Shown one piece after another: positions 36,055 through 49,700 of a DNA stretch of 64,000 bases. The notes beneath the pieces are model-generated. The model was not told where the DNA came from. It did not search any database and saw only the letters and a list, made by a program, of their open reading frames with translations. Position 1 is the first letter of the stretch. Each line of letters starts with the position of its first letter. This stretch comes from Alisma plantago-aquatica (lineage: Eukaryota > Streptophyta > Magnoliopsida > Alismatales > Alismataceae), in assembly GCA_963693085.1 (NCBI GenBank), contig OY856409.1, positions 302,460,058-302,524,057 on the forward strand. Reading direction: 5' to 3'. The translations under genes and the position numbers were made by a program.

Positions 36055-38586
36055 TCTCGCCTCGGCGTTTGAGAATATTATCAAATCTGGCGTGTTTCTA
36101 GATGTACGCAGATTACGACTAGGGAAAAATATGACATTTCAACTGCCGATTTCAATAAATCTATAATGATGAATGCAGCAGTTGAAATTCCTTACTCAAC
36201 TACAATACCACCCCCAAATGCAGTATCTAAACGCAACCTGTGTAAACTAGTCATCACCCGTGTGCGATGCACAAGATTTATAGAATAATGTTGTGTTGGG
36301 TCAAATTTTTGAACTATTAAAATAGGTGAAATGTATATACATATATTGAAAATTGGAAAAAATTAGATACACTATAGAGAAGATAGTTTTTCTTTCATCT
36401 TGAAATCTTGACAACCAACATTAAAAAATAAGAGTTTACAAAAACTTTTTGTTACAACAGAACAACATATTAGCAACTCATTGTTTATAAATGAACTTTA
36501 CATTCTCTTTCAAGTAAGTTGTTTTGTTTTCCTTAAATCTACATGCCGAGCACCTTGATATCTTTTTGTATAAGACTTATCGAGAGACTACTAAATTAAA
36601 ATGAAATGAAAGACAATTTGGAATAAACATAAGACTACTAAATATTTAACTGAATTAGAAAACTGTAAACATCTACTACAACCTTGGAGTAGTACTCTCG
36701 TGTATACTTTGACATATACACAAGCACCTAGAATGTTGGTATAGAAGTATATGTAGTTGTCTCTCGGACCTTCTACAACAACTTTGCTTGATAGTTGATA
36801 CGTTCGTTTAGCAATTTGAGTAAAAATATGGAGTCAGTAGAGATGGTCTTTTGTATAATAGAATGGTGGGGGATTTGGATTTGTAGATCGACCCAACTTA
36901 CTAAGAAAAACAGATTTAATGGTTCATGACAGGATCTAATTAATCTATTATAGGCAACATCCAATAATACTTTTGCAAATTGGTTCCAAATTTACTTGGC
37001 CAATGGAAACTAAACTTTAGCTACATTAAAAAAATGTTTTAACCATATCAATATATGATTAATGCACAAACACAACATATATAGACTAAATCTTAAATGT
37101 TAGACACACAAATGTAGCATATCTATAGCGCTTTAGCGGCATGACTTGTTCCTAATGGCCCCAAAACATTTCTGAAAAGACTGAGATTTCTTTGATGCAT
37201 CGAAGATGGAATTCCAATTATCTAAATCTTGAATCAAAAACTAAAATTCTTGGTCAGTATTGAATAGGATTCATGAAGATTATGCCAGATACATACTCAA
37301 GTATGCATCAAATGCTAACTATTCAACAGGAATAGAAGTGACAATTAAAATACAACAAATTCATCACATATATGATACTGGCAACCAAAATATAACTTTT
37401 AACAGACTAAGCACACATAGAAATAGGCCTTATTTTAGACGTGATAAAGTTCAATCCATGAACTCTAACAGAGATATCACGCTAATTGTGAATAAGATAA
37501 TAAGAACGCATCTTACATGATGCAAATGTAAAAGTAAACATATAATAATTAGATCTATAGAATTTACCACTATAGAGACCTGTTCGGGCACAACACTAAA
37601 AATCCTAACATATGTATTGATAATCAACAATGCCACACACAAAAGCCATAGAATCGCAAGGCAAAAAAATAACTTGCTACAAAAAATCTATGAAATCGAC
37701 AGTTAGATGCAAAATTTAAAGATTTAGTGGAAATGAGTGATCAATCCGAAATAGCAAAAACAATGGTGGCCTTGGAAGAAGGTTCCATTAGCAGCAACAC
37801 GGTGGGCAACACAAATGTTGTTCCTATTCTATGCTAGGACTCAGGCTGTGACTCTCAAGGGAGGTGTCTTGCAGACTTTACTCTAGGCGCCACAAAAACG
37901 TAGCTGCTAGGACCTAGAGGGCAAGCGGACTGAAAACGATCATGAGAATATTAGAGAGTTGCCTACCAGATGGTCGTTTGGGTGAGCACGAACACCCCAA
38001 AGACTGACGGAGAAGGAAGAAGGATGGTGGGTGAAGGAATAGAGGCGATGAAGGAGGAGATGGTAGGGGGAGATGGATCAGATGAGGCAGACGGTGATAG
38101 TTGTCGCGGGTATCGGGGTGGTTAGGGCATAAACCCTCACGTCTGTGGCCTTTGGCATTCCAAAATCACGCTGAATATGGCGTACTTTAAGTGCATGTTT
38201 GGTTTAAAGGAAAGGATTATGATGGGATACATCATTAAAATAGCTAGGATGGTACACGTAAGGGATACGAGCTTAAGTTTTCCATCCTACGTTTGGATGT
38301 ACAATTGGAAAGGATTTCAATCCTTGCTTTCGTTGTTAGTTCACACGTGTTATTGGCACTCCGTCTCCTTCTTGATATACTTCTTTACCATGACTAATCC
38401 CAGCTTTATCTGGCGCAATTAAATTTGGATGTGAATAACCACAAATCATTTATCAACGTCAAATTAAAAGCTTACACCCAACTTGTTGTGTACAAGCCAT
38501 CTATCATTGTTTAATACTCTTTTGATATGTAAATTGATGACTTTTTTCTAACAAAAAGTTACCTTATGAATTTTGATTTAGATAAC
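36055..38586. repeat. 12.2-kb tandem unit, copy 3, left remnant
   Basis: The start of a third unit, collinear with 1-2995 of copy 1. It carries a ~465-bp internal deletion at about 37986 (gtgagc joined to gagcacgaac). Homology stops exactly where a CACTA terminus begins at 38587. The rest of the left arm is not seen again; similarity to the unit resumes only at ~54581, in the loop. Confidence 0.85.
36247..38586 (-). mobile_element. Helitron-like element, copy 3, 3' part only
   Basis: This copy keeps the terminal CTAG (36247-36250) and hairpin (36257-36275) but is cut at 38586, where a CACTA terminus follows. The 5' half in this orientation is absent. An internal ~465-bp deletion sits at ~37986. 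Confidence 0.55.
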
Positions 38587-39110
38587 CACTAGTACAGAAA
38601 TGGTCTATAGCGTCGGTTTTTTAAAGCCTATAGCGTCACTTTTCAACCGACGCCTAAGTGGTCGTCGCTACAGTAATTTCTCTGTAGCGTCGGTTTTTTT
38701 AACCCCAAAAAACCGACCTTGTATAGTAAACAACCGACCCTACAGGCTCTCAAAAACTAAACCCAAATGAGAAATGAAACTGTACCTGAACCCTATAATG
38801 TCAGTTTTTTAATAAATAATCAACTTTACAGATTATATCTAAGGACCTATAGCGTCAGTTTTTTTAAGAAAACCGACGCTATAGGTTTTTGGCCGTTCAA
38901 CGTAGAACGGTCGTGCTGCATAAAACGGTCATGTTGGGAAGAGGTAGAACGGCTGTGCACCCTAGCACAACCTTGTTTACTATAATAGCACGACTGTGCT
39001 ATATGACATGGCCGTTCTACCATATCTCAACTTGGTCGTTCTACGCGGCACGACTGTTCTACCTCCTCCCAACACAGCCGTTTTATGCAGCACGACCGTT
39101 CTACGTACAT
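38587..39110 (+). mobile_element. CACTA element 1, 5' terminus and subterminal region
   Basis: Starts CACTAGTACAGAAATGG exactly where the left arm of unit copy 3 is interrupted (gataac|cactag). It is followed by short direct and inverted repeats of TATAGCGTCGGTTTTTT and AACCGACGC, the usual transposase-binding array. No matching 3' terminus followed by AAC was found in the window, so the element is truncated or rearranged. Its terminus resembles but is not the same as that of the complete CACTA element at 42459. Confidence 0.7.
38897..39107. repeat. Imperfect 210-bp hairpin
   Basis: 38897-38960 (cgtagaacggtcgtgctgc...) pairs with 39040-39107 (gcagcacgaccgttctacg). An inner palindrome atagcac-gact-gtgctat sits near the centre. 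Arms ~60-70 bp with few mismatches. The word acggtcgtgct is repeated within each arm. Confidence 0.8.
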
Positions 39111-42100
39111 GCATCTCATATTGTATGCTCTAGTTTAAGGAACATGGATTGAATGTTGAGAGGATGACGATCACATGCCTTGAGTTCATCCGAATATCCG
39201 AGACAAAGGAACTATACGATCATGATAACACTGATCACAGATTGTAGGTTGAAGTTGTTCTCTAACTTTTCAAATTACTTGGGTAGAAATGGTATGTTGC
39301 TAGATGCCACTCTTTGTTTGTGATGTCATAATTGGTTATAAACATTCATTGCCAACATAATTTTGGACCTATAAGGTCACACATATAGGATACACTTGGA
39401 TTAAAGGAGTATATTCATGAATAATGTTTATTTTGATTACTAAAGGTGTTTAGGTATTCAATTAAACAACACATGTTCAAAATTGACTAACTGGACTCTG
39501 AACTGACCAGTTCAAGTGTTGAACCAATCCGTTGGAGTGTCAGGTCAATTGGAATCAACATTGGCTGATTAATGGCTGAACTAGGGTGTGAAATGACCGA
39601 TTCACATAGTGAACCGACCGGTTCACTGGTCCCTACCAATCGGTTAATGGGATGAACCGCCCAACTCAATGGTTAATTTGATTGGATTAAGGATTGGTGA
39701 TGACGTCATGTTGTGCATTAATTAGTACACAATGTGATTCAGAATAGGAAACTACACAAACCAACAAGTTTGTGGCATGAACTGACCGACTCACATATAA
39801 ACAGACTGGTTGGATATGTGAACCAATCGGATCGCCAAACGTAAGTTCTAGAAAATTTGTTAATTCAACCCTCTCGACTCCCGCACAGACAGGGAACTCT
39901 AACCCCAACCTCTCCTATAAATTAGGGGTATTAGGGGCTTCTAGGAACACAACAATAGCTCTGACAATTGTTGTCTTGTCTTATTATGGTAGCCTATAGA
40001 GAGCTCGAGCAAGTCCCATGTGATATATGAAGGGATAACAAGGGAGAGACAATTGTGGGAGAGTGTATAAACTCTAGCAGGTTGACGTTTGAAAGGGACA
40101 ATTCCTTCCCGTTGGCTCTCATAGTGCAACGTGGAGTTCTTGGTGGTCCGCATGGACTTCTGTAGAGGCAAAAGACTTCTTCTTCTAGGAGAACTCCGTC
40201 AACCGTCTGTTGTAGTGGCCAGACCAGAAGGTTGTTGCTGACAATTGTTCAATTACTGTTAAAGGAGTATGCTGCTACCTAAAGAAGAAGGTCATTGTTT
40301 TGTGGAGAAGAAGGATGATATTGCATCGATAGTTGTTGTTGGACTTACTCCAGGACCAGGTTTAACTCTTATTACTTTCCTTCCTAGATACATTGTTGTT
40401 GATGCGATCTTACTGTTAAGGGAAATTCGACTTGAAATTTTTGTTTTGGCTACCTTATCTGTTGTCTTGATTTCCCTACACTCAAGGCTTTTAGAAGACA
40501 CAACTAACGTTGGAAAACATTGTCCTCTCATAGTTTTGGTAACATTAGAGCCCAAAGCAAGTCTTACCCATAAAAGGGAAAGACAACTAGGAAGAACAAG
40601 TTAGTGCTAGCACGTTGACATCAAAGGGATAACTCCTACCTGTTGGTTCTAGGAAGTGCAATGAGAAGTTCTCACTGGTCTGTGGGGACTATATAGAGGT
40701 GTGGAAGCTGTCACCATTACACTAAGAGAATGTCATCAATCGTTGTATGTGGTACTACACCAGGAGGCCATTGTTGATGCCTGTTTATGTGCTACTTGAA
40801 GAAGAAGCATGACATGTTTCGAGGATTGTCTTCGGACTTGGCTAATGGACTATATATATACCTTACAAACCCTTTTCCTAGTTACATCATTGTTGACATG
40901 ATCTGCTGGTTTGGTATTCATGCATATTTTTTGTTTAACTGCCTTATCTATTGTCCTGATTTCCCAATAAGTACCTATACACAATACATTATGGTATGAT
41001 ATTGATATCAATGTGGCTTTTCACGTCTTCAAATGTTGGTTGATCCCATATGGTTAACCCAAATGTCAGTTACTACCAAACAACTTACATGGTTCAATAA
41101 TTATACAATCATTGAAAGTTTTTTGAATCCTAGATAATTAAGACAAATAATTACCATAATTACGAAATTACTCACAATTATTTGAATACTAAGTAACGTA
41201 AATCATAGTTACCTACAAGCCGGAATCTTAGATTGTAATCCAAATAATGGTTTAGAATCCTAGACAGTAAAGAAAAGAAAACCAATTCCTACTTCACATC
41301 ATATTAGAAGATGTAAATCATTTAAAGCATTTAATCTATCCGTTAAGGACCACTGAAGCTAGGGGTTCATGTGAAAATGGATTCAAAGAATCTCCCAAAT
41401 CATTCATGTCGTTGAAATTTCTTTCAATTACTTCTTCATGTCCTGCTCACGCCTCATTAAGATCTACATAAAAGTAATATGGTTGTGCATCACTAGCAAC
41501 ATGTTGGTTTGGCAATGAATGCACTTGGGAGAACTCTTCACATCTACTCACTAGTTAAGGATCATCTTGCCAATCTTGATGCTGAGATCCTATATCTAGA
41601 TCGAAGTCCTTCACATTTGCTCACTTGCATACATGGATCACCTTACCAACCTTGATATTGAGAGCCTATGTCTAGATAGAGATCCTAGATGAATGAATTC
41701 ATGGTACTTGTTGTTGAGAATGGCAATCTCCTACAATACATGCAAACTCAAAATTATAAACAGAACCACATTGCACACATTTTAGGCATATATAAACTAT
41801 TTCCATCTACTTATTTTTTATTCATTTGAGTATATTCTCTCAGCGTCTACATCTCTATAATAAGAGGGAGTCGTCTATTGCATATGTCTACTCATCGACC
41901 AACTTGGTTGTTTAATTTGACCAGCTAGGCTATTTGCTTTAGTTCTTATTGTGATATTCTTGTAGTTTCTTGTTTTTTCTTATGTCATCTATATTATTTC
42001 TTTTACAACCAACTGCCACAAGCCCAAGACGGGAACAAAGCTTCCAACTGTGTCATTTCAGATGGTTGTACCAACATGACCAACTGACGTCAATCAACAG

Positions 42101-42455
42101 TGAGAATCCAAATGTGGCTTTCTATGAAGAGGTTGATAACTATATATGTTGGACATCTTCATTTATTTTTAGTATACTAACAGATAAACCACTATATCAA
42201 TCATAACGGAATGTTTTACTTCATAAAATTGCTAGAAGTGTTTACTATTTTGTCAGATTTAATAGTATTTGTGGTAGCATTCTAAGTGCTTATGCAGTCT
42301 GTTTGAGAGTTTACCAGTTCAGTTTGAGTTCTAACATCATGTTTTGTCATTTTGTAATATGTTAAATTTTATTAGTTAGAGAAGATGAGTAAAGGTAATT
42401 TTAGTTATCACACATTAAAAGAAGGAGTTAGTTGGAAATTGATCAAATTATTCTC
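39111..42455. repeat. Unclassified repeat-like DNA without genes
   Basis: No coding domain. 39480-39860 holds repeated words of the type tgaccg(g/a)ttca and a CTATAAATTAGGGG stretch at 39915, reminiscent of a decayed LTR. 40072-40480 and 40607-40960 are diverged direct repeats. 41000-42455 is AT-rich with nothing recognised. Confidence 0.45.
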
Positions 42456-42458
42456 TTT

Positions 42459-42488
42459 CACTAGTACAGAAATGTTCTTTAGTGTCAG
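42459..42488 (+). repeat. CACTA 2 terminal inverted repeat, left
   Basis: CACTAGTACAGAAATG followed by TTCTTTAGTGTCAG. Pairs imperfectly with 51757-51786. Confidence 0.8.
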
Positions 42489-42639
42489 TTGTATAAGCCT
42501 TATGATGTCGGTTTCCAAGCGACACCCAAGTGGGTGCCGCTAAAAGTGAAACCTTCAACGTCGGTTTCATCACCAACGCCATAACCCTTCCCGCCACCAA
42601 TAAAATGCGCCAGTAAGGGCACCATAGGCGTCGATTGTT

Positions 42640-42875
42640 ATATATAACTGACACTATATTACAGCTAAAGACGTATGTTTTATACTAATAACAGACGCCA
42701 TACCCCATCCCGAATAAAAAAAATCACCCCCCAGAAAGGGATAAAGACGTCGGTGTTATACTAATAACCGATGCAGTAAGGTTTTGTTGTCAGTTTTATA
42801 CTAATAACCGACGCAGAAAGGTTTTGTTGTCGGTTTTATACTAATAACTGACGCATATGTTCTGATTCATTTTTT
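42640..42875. repeat. CACTA 2 subterminal repeat array
   Basis: At least four copies of a ~35-bp unit containing TTTTATACTAATAACCGACG, three joined by aaggttttgttgtc. These are likely transposase-binding sites, by analogy with En/Spm. The same sequence is the source type of the filler at 7454-7530. Confidence 0.75.
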
Positions 42876-43347
42876 TCTTGTCAATTTGCAGGCTTGTTGT
42901 CCGGCTGGTCAGCAGGATGCAGAACCTGCAGTTTAGTTCTGAACTGTAGGTTTACAACATCTATTGGTTTCAGCCAATAATAGGCTACAAACCTGTAAAT
43001 TTACAAGGATAGACAACAATTTATGATCATGTGGTTTACACACATGTATAAGCACATTAAATTCATATTATTTTTCATCACACACATGTAGAAACTAGTA
43101 GTTCTATTTTAGACTTCAAAAAAAAAGTAGTTCTATTTTAAATTTCCTCCATTTTCACACACATTTAGCAACCTGTATTTCCATTCATTTCATCTATTTT
43201 CACATTCAGACACATATAGAAACATTCATGTATTTATATCCACATTCACACATATGACAATTAAAAAAAAGCATTCAAACATGTATATATAAAAGTTTCA
43301 CATGTCATCAAATACAAAAATAATTATGAGAACAAATTTTAGAAATA

Positions 43348-46300
43348 TCATTCTTTATTATTATCATCATCATCATTATCGTCATCATTATTCCAATCAT
43401 AATAAAAAATTCCCACTACTTGTAAGGCTTTTGCCCATTGTTCTCTTACATCATCTAATTCTTTCATCGTATAGGGAGTATGTACATCTAATAGATTTTC
43501 ACCTATAGTGAAGTCAGTTTTAAACACCTGCAAAGAGAATGATGTATATATATAATAAGATTGATATATTTCATATTATCTAATGAGACTATATATAATA
43601 CATGTTGTATGGTATCAGTTTGCATTGCAGCATGTTTGATAATTAGGTCCATATATCACATCACATAGTATGCACATGCCCAGCCGTTGTCTTGTGTAGC
43701 ACACTATAAATTGAACATACAAAATGTTTAAAAATATAAACAACTACAGTTCACATAAATAATATATACATTGGAGTCAGGAAATTACTTTCACATTCTC
43801 CCAAATTAGTAACTGTTTGTTTTTCTTGGAGATGTTTCCTCCAGCTTTTTTGAACTCTCTTAAAGCCCTACATGTTAATGTAACACATTAAATTTCATAA
43901 TTAAATAGTAATGTAATAACAGATGTTAACAGATATAAAAATATGAAATATGTCTCACGTGAATAATGGCCTTTTCATTGGGTGTCCATATAATGTGTCC
44001 AATTCCTTCCCCGCAAGATCTAGATAATAAACAGTGAACGTCTTGGGGACAATAACCAGTAACTCCCAATGCGTACCACTAGATATAAGAAAGTTAAAAA
44101 TATATAACTCAAAATCCACAATAAAATGTAATTTTCTAAAGTTCAAATTATAAACAAAGTAAACTTACTCAACATTGAATGGAGCTATTATCACCGTCTT
44201 CTTTTTTTTATCAAAATATTTAAAAGCGACAGAGCAGTATGAGATAACTGATGAAGGATCATTATCTACACGACTGAAGTCCATGGAATTATAAATCCCA
44301 CATGGGGAAATGCAAAATCTTTACATATCGTTTGTAAGTGGTTGCAAAACATATATTATGTATGCATTAATATATAAGAAACCATATCACCATATATAAA
44401 ATAAGGTATATGGATATATAAACAAGATCTCACCATATCCATAGCTCTATCATAGATGTATTTAGTCAATCATAATGAAACAACTCCAAAATATCTTGTA
44501 TAAATATATTGTTATCGTATGATTCACATGCAACATCTACTGGAATATAAACTTTTATAAGACAATTTGGGTAATGTTCACCTATCCATACTGCCATACC
44601 CTTACAATTAGGACCTAACGAGGTGTATAGGTCCCTTGGAAGCGAACTAGGTACTTCAGAAGGTGCAGGTAGAGGCTGAGATGTAGCATGTTTCTTCCTT
44701 TTGACATGTATATATAATTTTAGATCAATTGACTCATATATACACACTAATAAATTAACATAATGCAAATTTACCATACAATATCAATATAGACAACATT
44801 TGTATTGGGCCACAATATCACTCTATCTTCTGCTTCACCAAGCATTTTCGAATCTGGGTGGGCATATGACAATGGATGATCCCTGCAATTGGGGAGTACA
44901 CGTATCAGGCTCACACCGACTGCACCATCTGGTACTGGAGTCCCATGAAATGTGTCCCCTGGAAGGGGTGGGTAAGCCTCAGCCTCTACAATGATAAATT
45001 CTTTTCTTTTTAGATTGCATGGCTTCAACCCCTACAAATTACGTAAAGAATGTTATATACATATATACATAAACATATAATCTTGAAAAGACTAGCTACT
45101 ATGTCATCAAAATATTACAGTAAATGTGCGTGGGTCTATATGATTACTCCCAACCTCTACAGTAGGAGAAGAGAGGCATGCCACATGTACTGTCTGAGTG
45201 GCAGTCTAAGACGCTTGCCACTTGCTAATTACTTCATGGAGTCTCTTATCAAGTGCTTCCTTGACTCTCCTATTAATTAACTCATCTACCTATACATGGA
45301 TAAAAGAAATACTAGCTTATGATTATTGAATTCCCTTTCACAATAACATTTTAAAAAAAGAATATGTTACATCAGCTTATGAAAATCTCGCTTTTGTGAC
45401 ATGTTTGCATTGTGATTGTCCAAAGAACACTTTTATGCCCACACCAACGCCTGCACCCCTAATACATCCAATATGCTCTAGGTTACCAAGAGAAATTGTC
45501 AATTCATCCCTTGTGCCCTCAGGGATGAAGTTGCCTTGCTTCCTCTGCTCGTGAAGCTCCCGTTAATTTCCATCAATAGAAATTGGTAAGTAAACATAAC
45601 AATTATCAATATCTATTGCTCTAAGAGTTGAATTTTACCATTTTTGCAACCACCTCAGCAGTTGCGAGCTTGGCTATATCTCCTTTCTTATTTTGCCTCC
45701 CAGCTATCCACACAACATGGCAAGGCAAAGGTATGAGAGTAATAGTAGAGGAATCCACAGTCTCCTGAGTAGTAACAGACTCAGCCTGTAGTCTTTGGTG
45801 AATGCATGCATAGCCTTTTGGACCCATTGTGTGGTCATGCACATTCAGTGCACGCCTTGCTCTTTGAGCATCACTGATAGCCTTGTTAGTAAGCACATTG
45901 ATTTGTTTAGTAACATTACAGGTTAATCTTGAATAGGTGAATACATAAGAACATATATTAATTAAATTGGAAGTGGCGCTTAATACCTTGAATTCATCAG
46001 TTTCACTTTTGGCAACAAACTCCTCCCAGTCATTGGGGTCCAGGTAGTTCCATTGCTCAGTGGTTGACTTCTTCCTCTTCTCAACATCTCATATGTAGTC
46101 TCGGGTGAGATTTGTCCTATAGTTCCTTAGGACCCTCCCACAACATTGCATCACACATTTACGATGCAGCCTTTCATCCAGTTCAAATATACTCTACAAA
46201 ATTTTCATATATTTAACTAGTATCCTAAAAATTAGTAACCTACAAAATAGAATTGCAAATAATAATGACTCATGCATAGTTCCTTCCATACTAAGTCTTT

Positions 46301-46492
46301 CTCCCCCTTAGGAACTTTATGCCAAGATTCTACATTAGGACTACAATGGGTACGAGTAAGAACCTCAAGATATGAAATAAATGAGTTGCGGTTCACTCCA
46401 AATGGATTTCCTGTATGATCAAAATCCACAACCAGTTTGGGTCCATTGCCTCTTTGTTGTAGTAACTTGTTCATCATAGTGATGCCCCTCAC
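43348..46492 (-). pseudogene. CACTA second gene: Transposase_24-like and ULP1/C48 blocks, decayed
   Basis: A run of exon-like blocks on the minus strand downstream of tnp2. 46492-46232 (FISYLEVLTRTHCSPN, VWKELC), 46090-45987 (WNYLDPNDWEEFVAKSETDEFK cut by donor GT at 45985) and 45896-45621 (NKAISDAQRARRALN) match the Transposase_24 pattern. 45028-44771 (PLPGDTFHGTPVPDGAVGV) resembles a DUF8039-type block. A C48 protease end follows: HWELLVIVPK and YYLDLAG (44090-44020; His and Asp), NGWACAYYVM (about 43695-43660; Cys), and a tail ELDDVREQW at ~43460. A TGA interrupts just after the Cys motif. Such ULP1-like proteins accompany CACTA transposases in plants; their job in transposition is not settled. 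Confidence 0.7.
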
Positions 46493-46799
46493 TTTTTCAA
46501 ATTTTTTTTAGCTCATCAAGTGCCCCAAGTTCTTCAGGGGCTATATCAACAACCTAAAATTTGACATATTGATGGACATATAGATAGAAATATAGGACAT
46601 ATTAATGGACATATAGACAGAAATATTAATGGACATATAGATAAAACTTACATTGTGAGGCGGCGCATTGATATCCTCATCCTCACCCTCACGGTAATCA
46701 TCATGCTCATCCATCTGAAAGTGTCATTAAAAAATCAAACATTTAGCATTTAACATAACTAGAAGATAACAACACATTCAAAAAAATAAAACATATAAA

Positions 46800-49700
46800 A
46801 AAAAACATGCATGCCTCTAATACTGCGATCTTTTATCAATTAACATTCCTTCAGTGTGATCTCTGCGCACATACAAGTCATCATTAGCTTCAATATTTGG
46901 TGGTGTTGGAAACCCAATTGAGAATGGACTAGAGTCATCATACTTATCATAGTACTCTTCTTCATCAATAGGATCTTCAGTGAATTGTCTTTTACCATGA
47001 AGAACAACTGACCATTTATCATTTGCAGGATCATCGATATAAAATACTTATTTCTCATGTGATGTCAATATGAATGGTTCACCCTTCTTGCCAATCTTTT
47101 CAAAGTTTACTAATGTGAAACCCAATTCATCCACTATAACTCCTTTGGTGCTATCAACCCAATTACATTTAATGAGTGGAATTCTGAAATCTACATAGTC
47201 AAACTCCCATATGTCTTCAATGACACCGTAATATGACATTTTAGCTTCACATGAACTCTTATCATTTGCACTTGCAAAAAACAATGAAGACGCTTTAAGG
47301 GTGACCCCACAGTTTTGGACGAAACTCTTATCATGTTGACACTTTGTGTAATATGAGAACCCATTTATGTCAAACCCTTCATAAGACATAACATTCAATT
47401 TTGGTTTAAAGGTGGGGCATTTGATATTTTCAGCAAATTATTTGGTGTTTGAGATAGTTGATGTAAGACTTTATCTTCAAACCACTTAATAAATGTCTTG
47501 TTATGCTCTCTAGCAAGCCACATTGAATTGGCTCGAGGATATTGTCTCTTGATGAAATTGGTAAGTTACTCGATATAAATAGTCACTTCATCGATGTTGT
47601 GTAAAATATACAAGTGAGCTTGTTCCAACAACTCACAATTGATTATTGTCATCCCTGATCCTAAAATTCCTTTTCCAAAATACTCATAAATATTCTTGTC
47701 ATTAACAGGAGCGTCATTATCACTCAGAAAGTCATTGCAAAAACCCATAACCTCTCTCGCCACATAACCCTCAATAATACTCCCTTCAGGATGATAATGG
47801 TTTCAAACATCACCGTTAAAACCACTCATGTATCGTTCAAAAGGATACATCCAATGTAAGAAATTTGGTCCCAACATTTTCACTCCCCTAGTCAAGTGGA
47901 CAACAAGATGTACCCTGATATCAAAGAACAAAGGAGGAAAATACATCTCAAGCTGACATAGGGTAACAATCACTTCTCTTTGCAACTTATCTAGAGTCTC
48001 AGGATCAATAACTTTGCTGCACATATTGTTGAAGAAGAAACAAAGTCTGGTGATTGCAAACCTTACATGCTTTGGCAGTATAGATCGAATTTCCACATGC
48101 AATATTTGTTGCATTAGAGTGTAACAATCATGAGATTTAAGACCTATCAACTTCAAATCTTTCATTGAAACTGATCTACGAATGTTGGAGGAGTAACCCT
48201 ATGGCACCTTAACATTTACCAAACAATTGCAAAAAGCTTTCTTCTCCTTTATAGATAATGTATAACAAGCAGGAGGTAAGTATGTTCTCTGACCGCTACT
48301 AGCTAATTCTATTAATTTTAACCTTATTCCCATTTCACATAGGTCCATTCTAGATTTTATCCCATCTTTAATCTTACCTCGTATATTCAACAGAGTACCA
48401 ATGATGATATCACAAATATTTTTCTCAACGTGCATGACATTGATACAAATTCTGACTGCCAAAGAACTCCAATAAGGAAGATCCCAAAATATTGATTTCT
48501 TCTTGTATAAAGAATTGTCACTCCGTGTGGCCATGGTACATTGTGATCTCTTACCAAATTCATTGACAAAGTCTTTTACTCTTTCATAAACAACCTCCCC
48601 TAGTATAGGTTTAGGTGCACTCCATTCCTCATTTCGTCCATTGAACGCTTTGCGCAACCTACGATACAGATGGAGTTTTGGAAGAAAGCTTCAATGACCA
48701 AGATATACAGTCTTTCCGCCATGTTTTAGTCATATTAAATCAGTGTTCTCTTCACATATAAGCCATGCTTTAGATCCTTTGACAATATATCCAGACAAAT
48801 TCCCATATGCTGGAAAGTCATTAACAGTGCAAAACAACATAGCGTGCAAACGAAATGTCTCTCTTCGTGATGCATCATAGGTCATCATACCTTCACCCCA
48901 GAGTTTCATTAAGTCATCAATCAGAAGTTCAATATAAATGTCGATATCATTTCCAGGTTGTTTAGGTTCCGATATCAACAACGACAATATAACATACTTA
49001 TTTTTTATACACAACCAGGGAGGAAGATTGTATATAATAAGCATAACTGGCCAAGTGCCATGTTGGTTTCTCAATGTCCCATACGGATTCATCTCATCTG
49101 TACAAAGCCCAAGTCTTAGATTCCTGACTTCTTCACCAAATTTACGGTACAATAAATCAATCTTCTTCCACTGTGGGGAATCAGACGCATGTCCTAGGAT
49201 CCCATCATTATTTTTCTTAACATCTGCATGCCAACTCAAATTCTTCACATCTATCAGAGTGGCAAACAAGCATTGAAACTGTGATATTATAGGTAGATAC
49301 TACATCACCTTGGTAGGAGAACCAGTTTTAGACTCTCCTGAAGTTGTCATTTTATACCTTGACGCACCACATTTTGGACAATCTTTCAAATCCACATAGT
49401 CCTTTTGAAATAATACACAATTATTCGGGAATGTGTGTATCTTCTTGGCCTCCATTCCCATTGAGCACAACAATTTATTTAACTCGTATGTTGAGATTGG
49501 CAGCTCGTTTCCTTCAGGAAGAATTTCTTTCTACAAAGACAACAATGATGTGAAGCTTTTGTCGCTCCTTCCGTTATTAGCTTTCAGCTTATACAATATC
49601 AACACAGCGCTAAGCTTCATAAACTTAGTACAACCTGTGTATAATGGTCTCTCAGCATCATGCACAATGTTTCTAAATATGGGAGGTGGATCGGTGTGCT

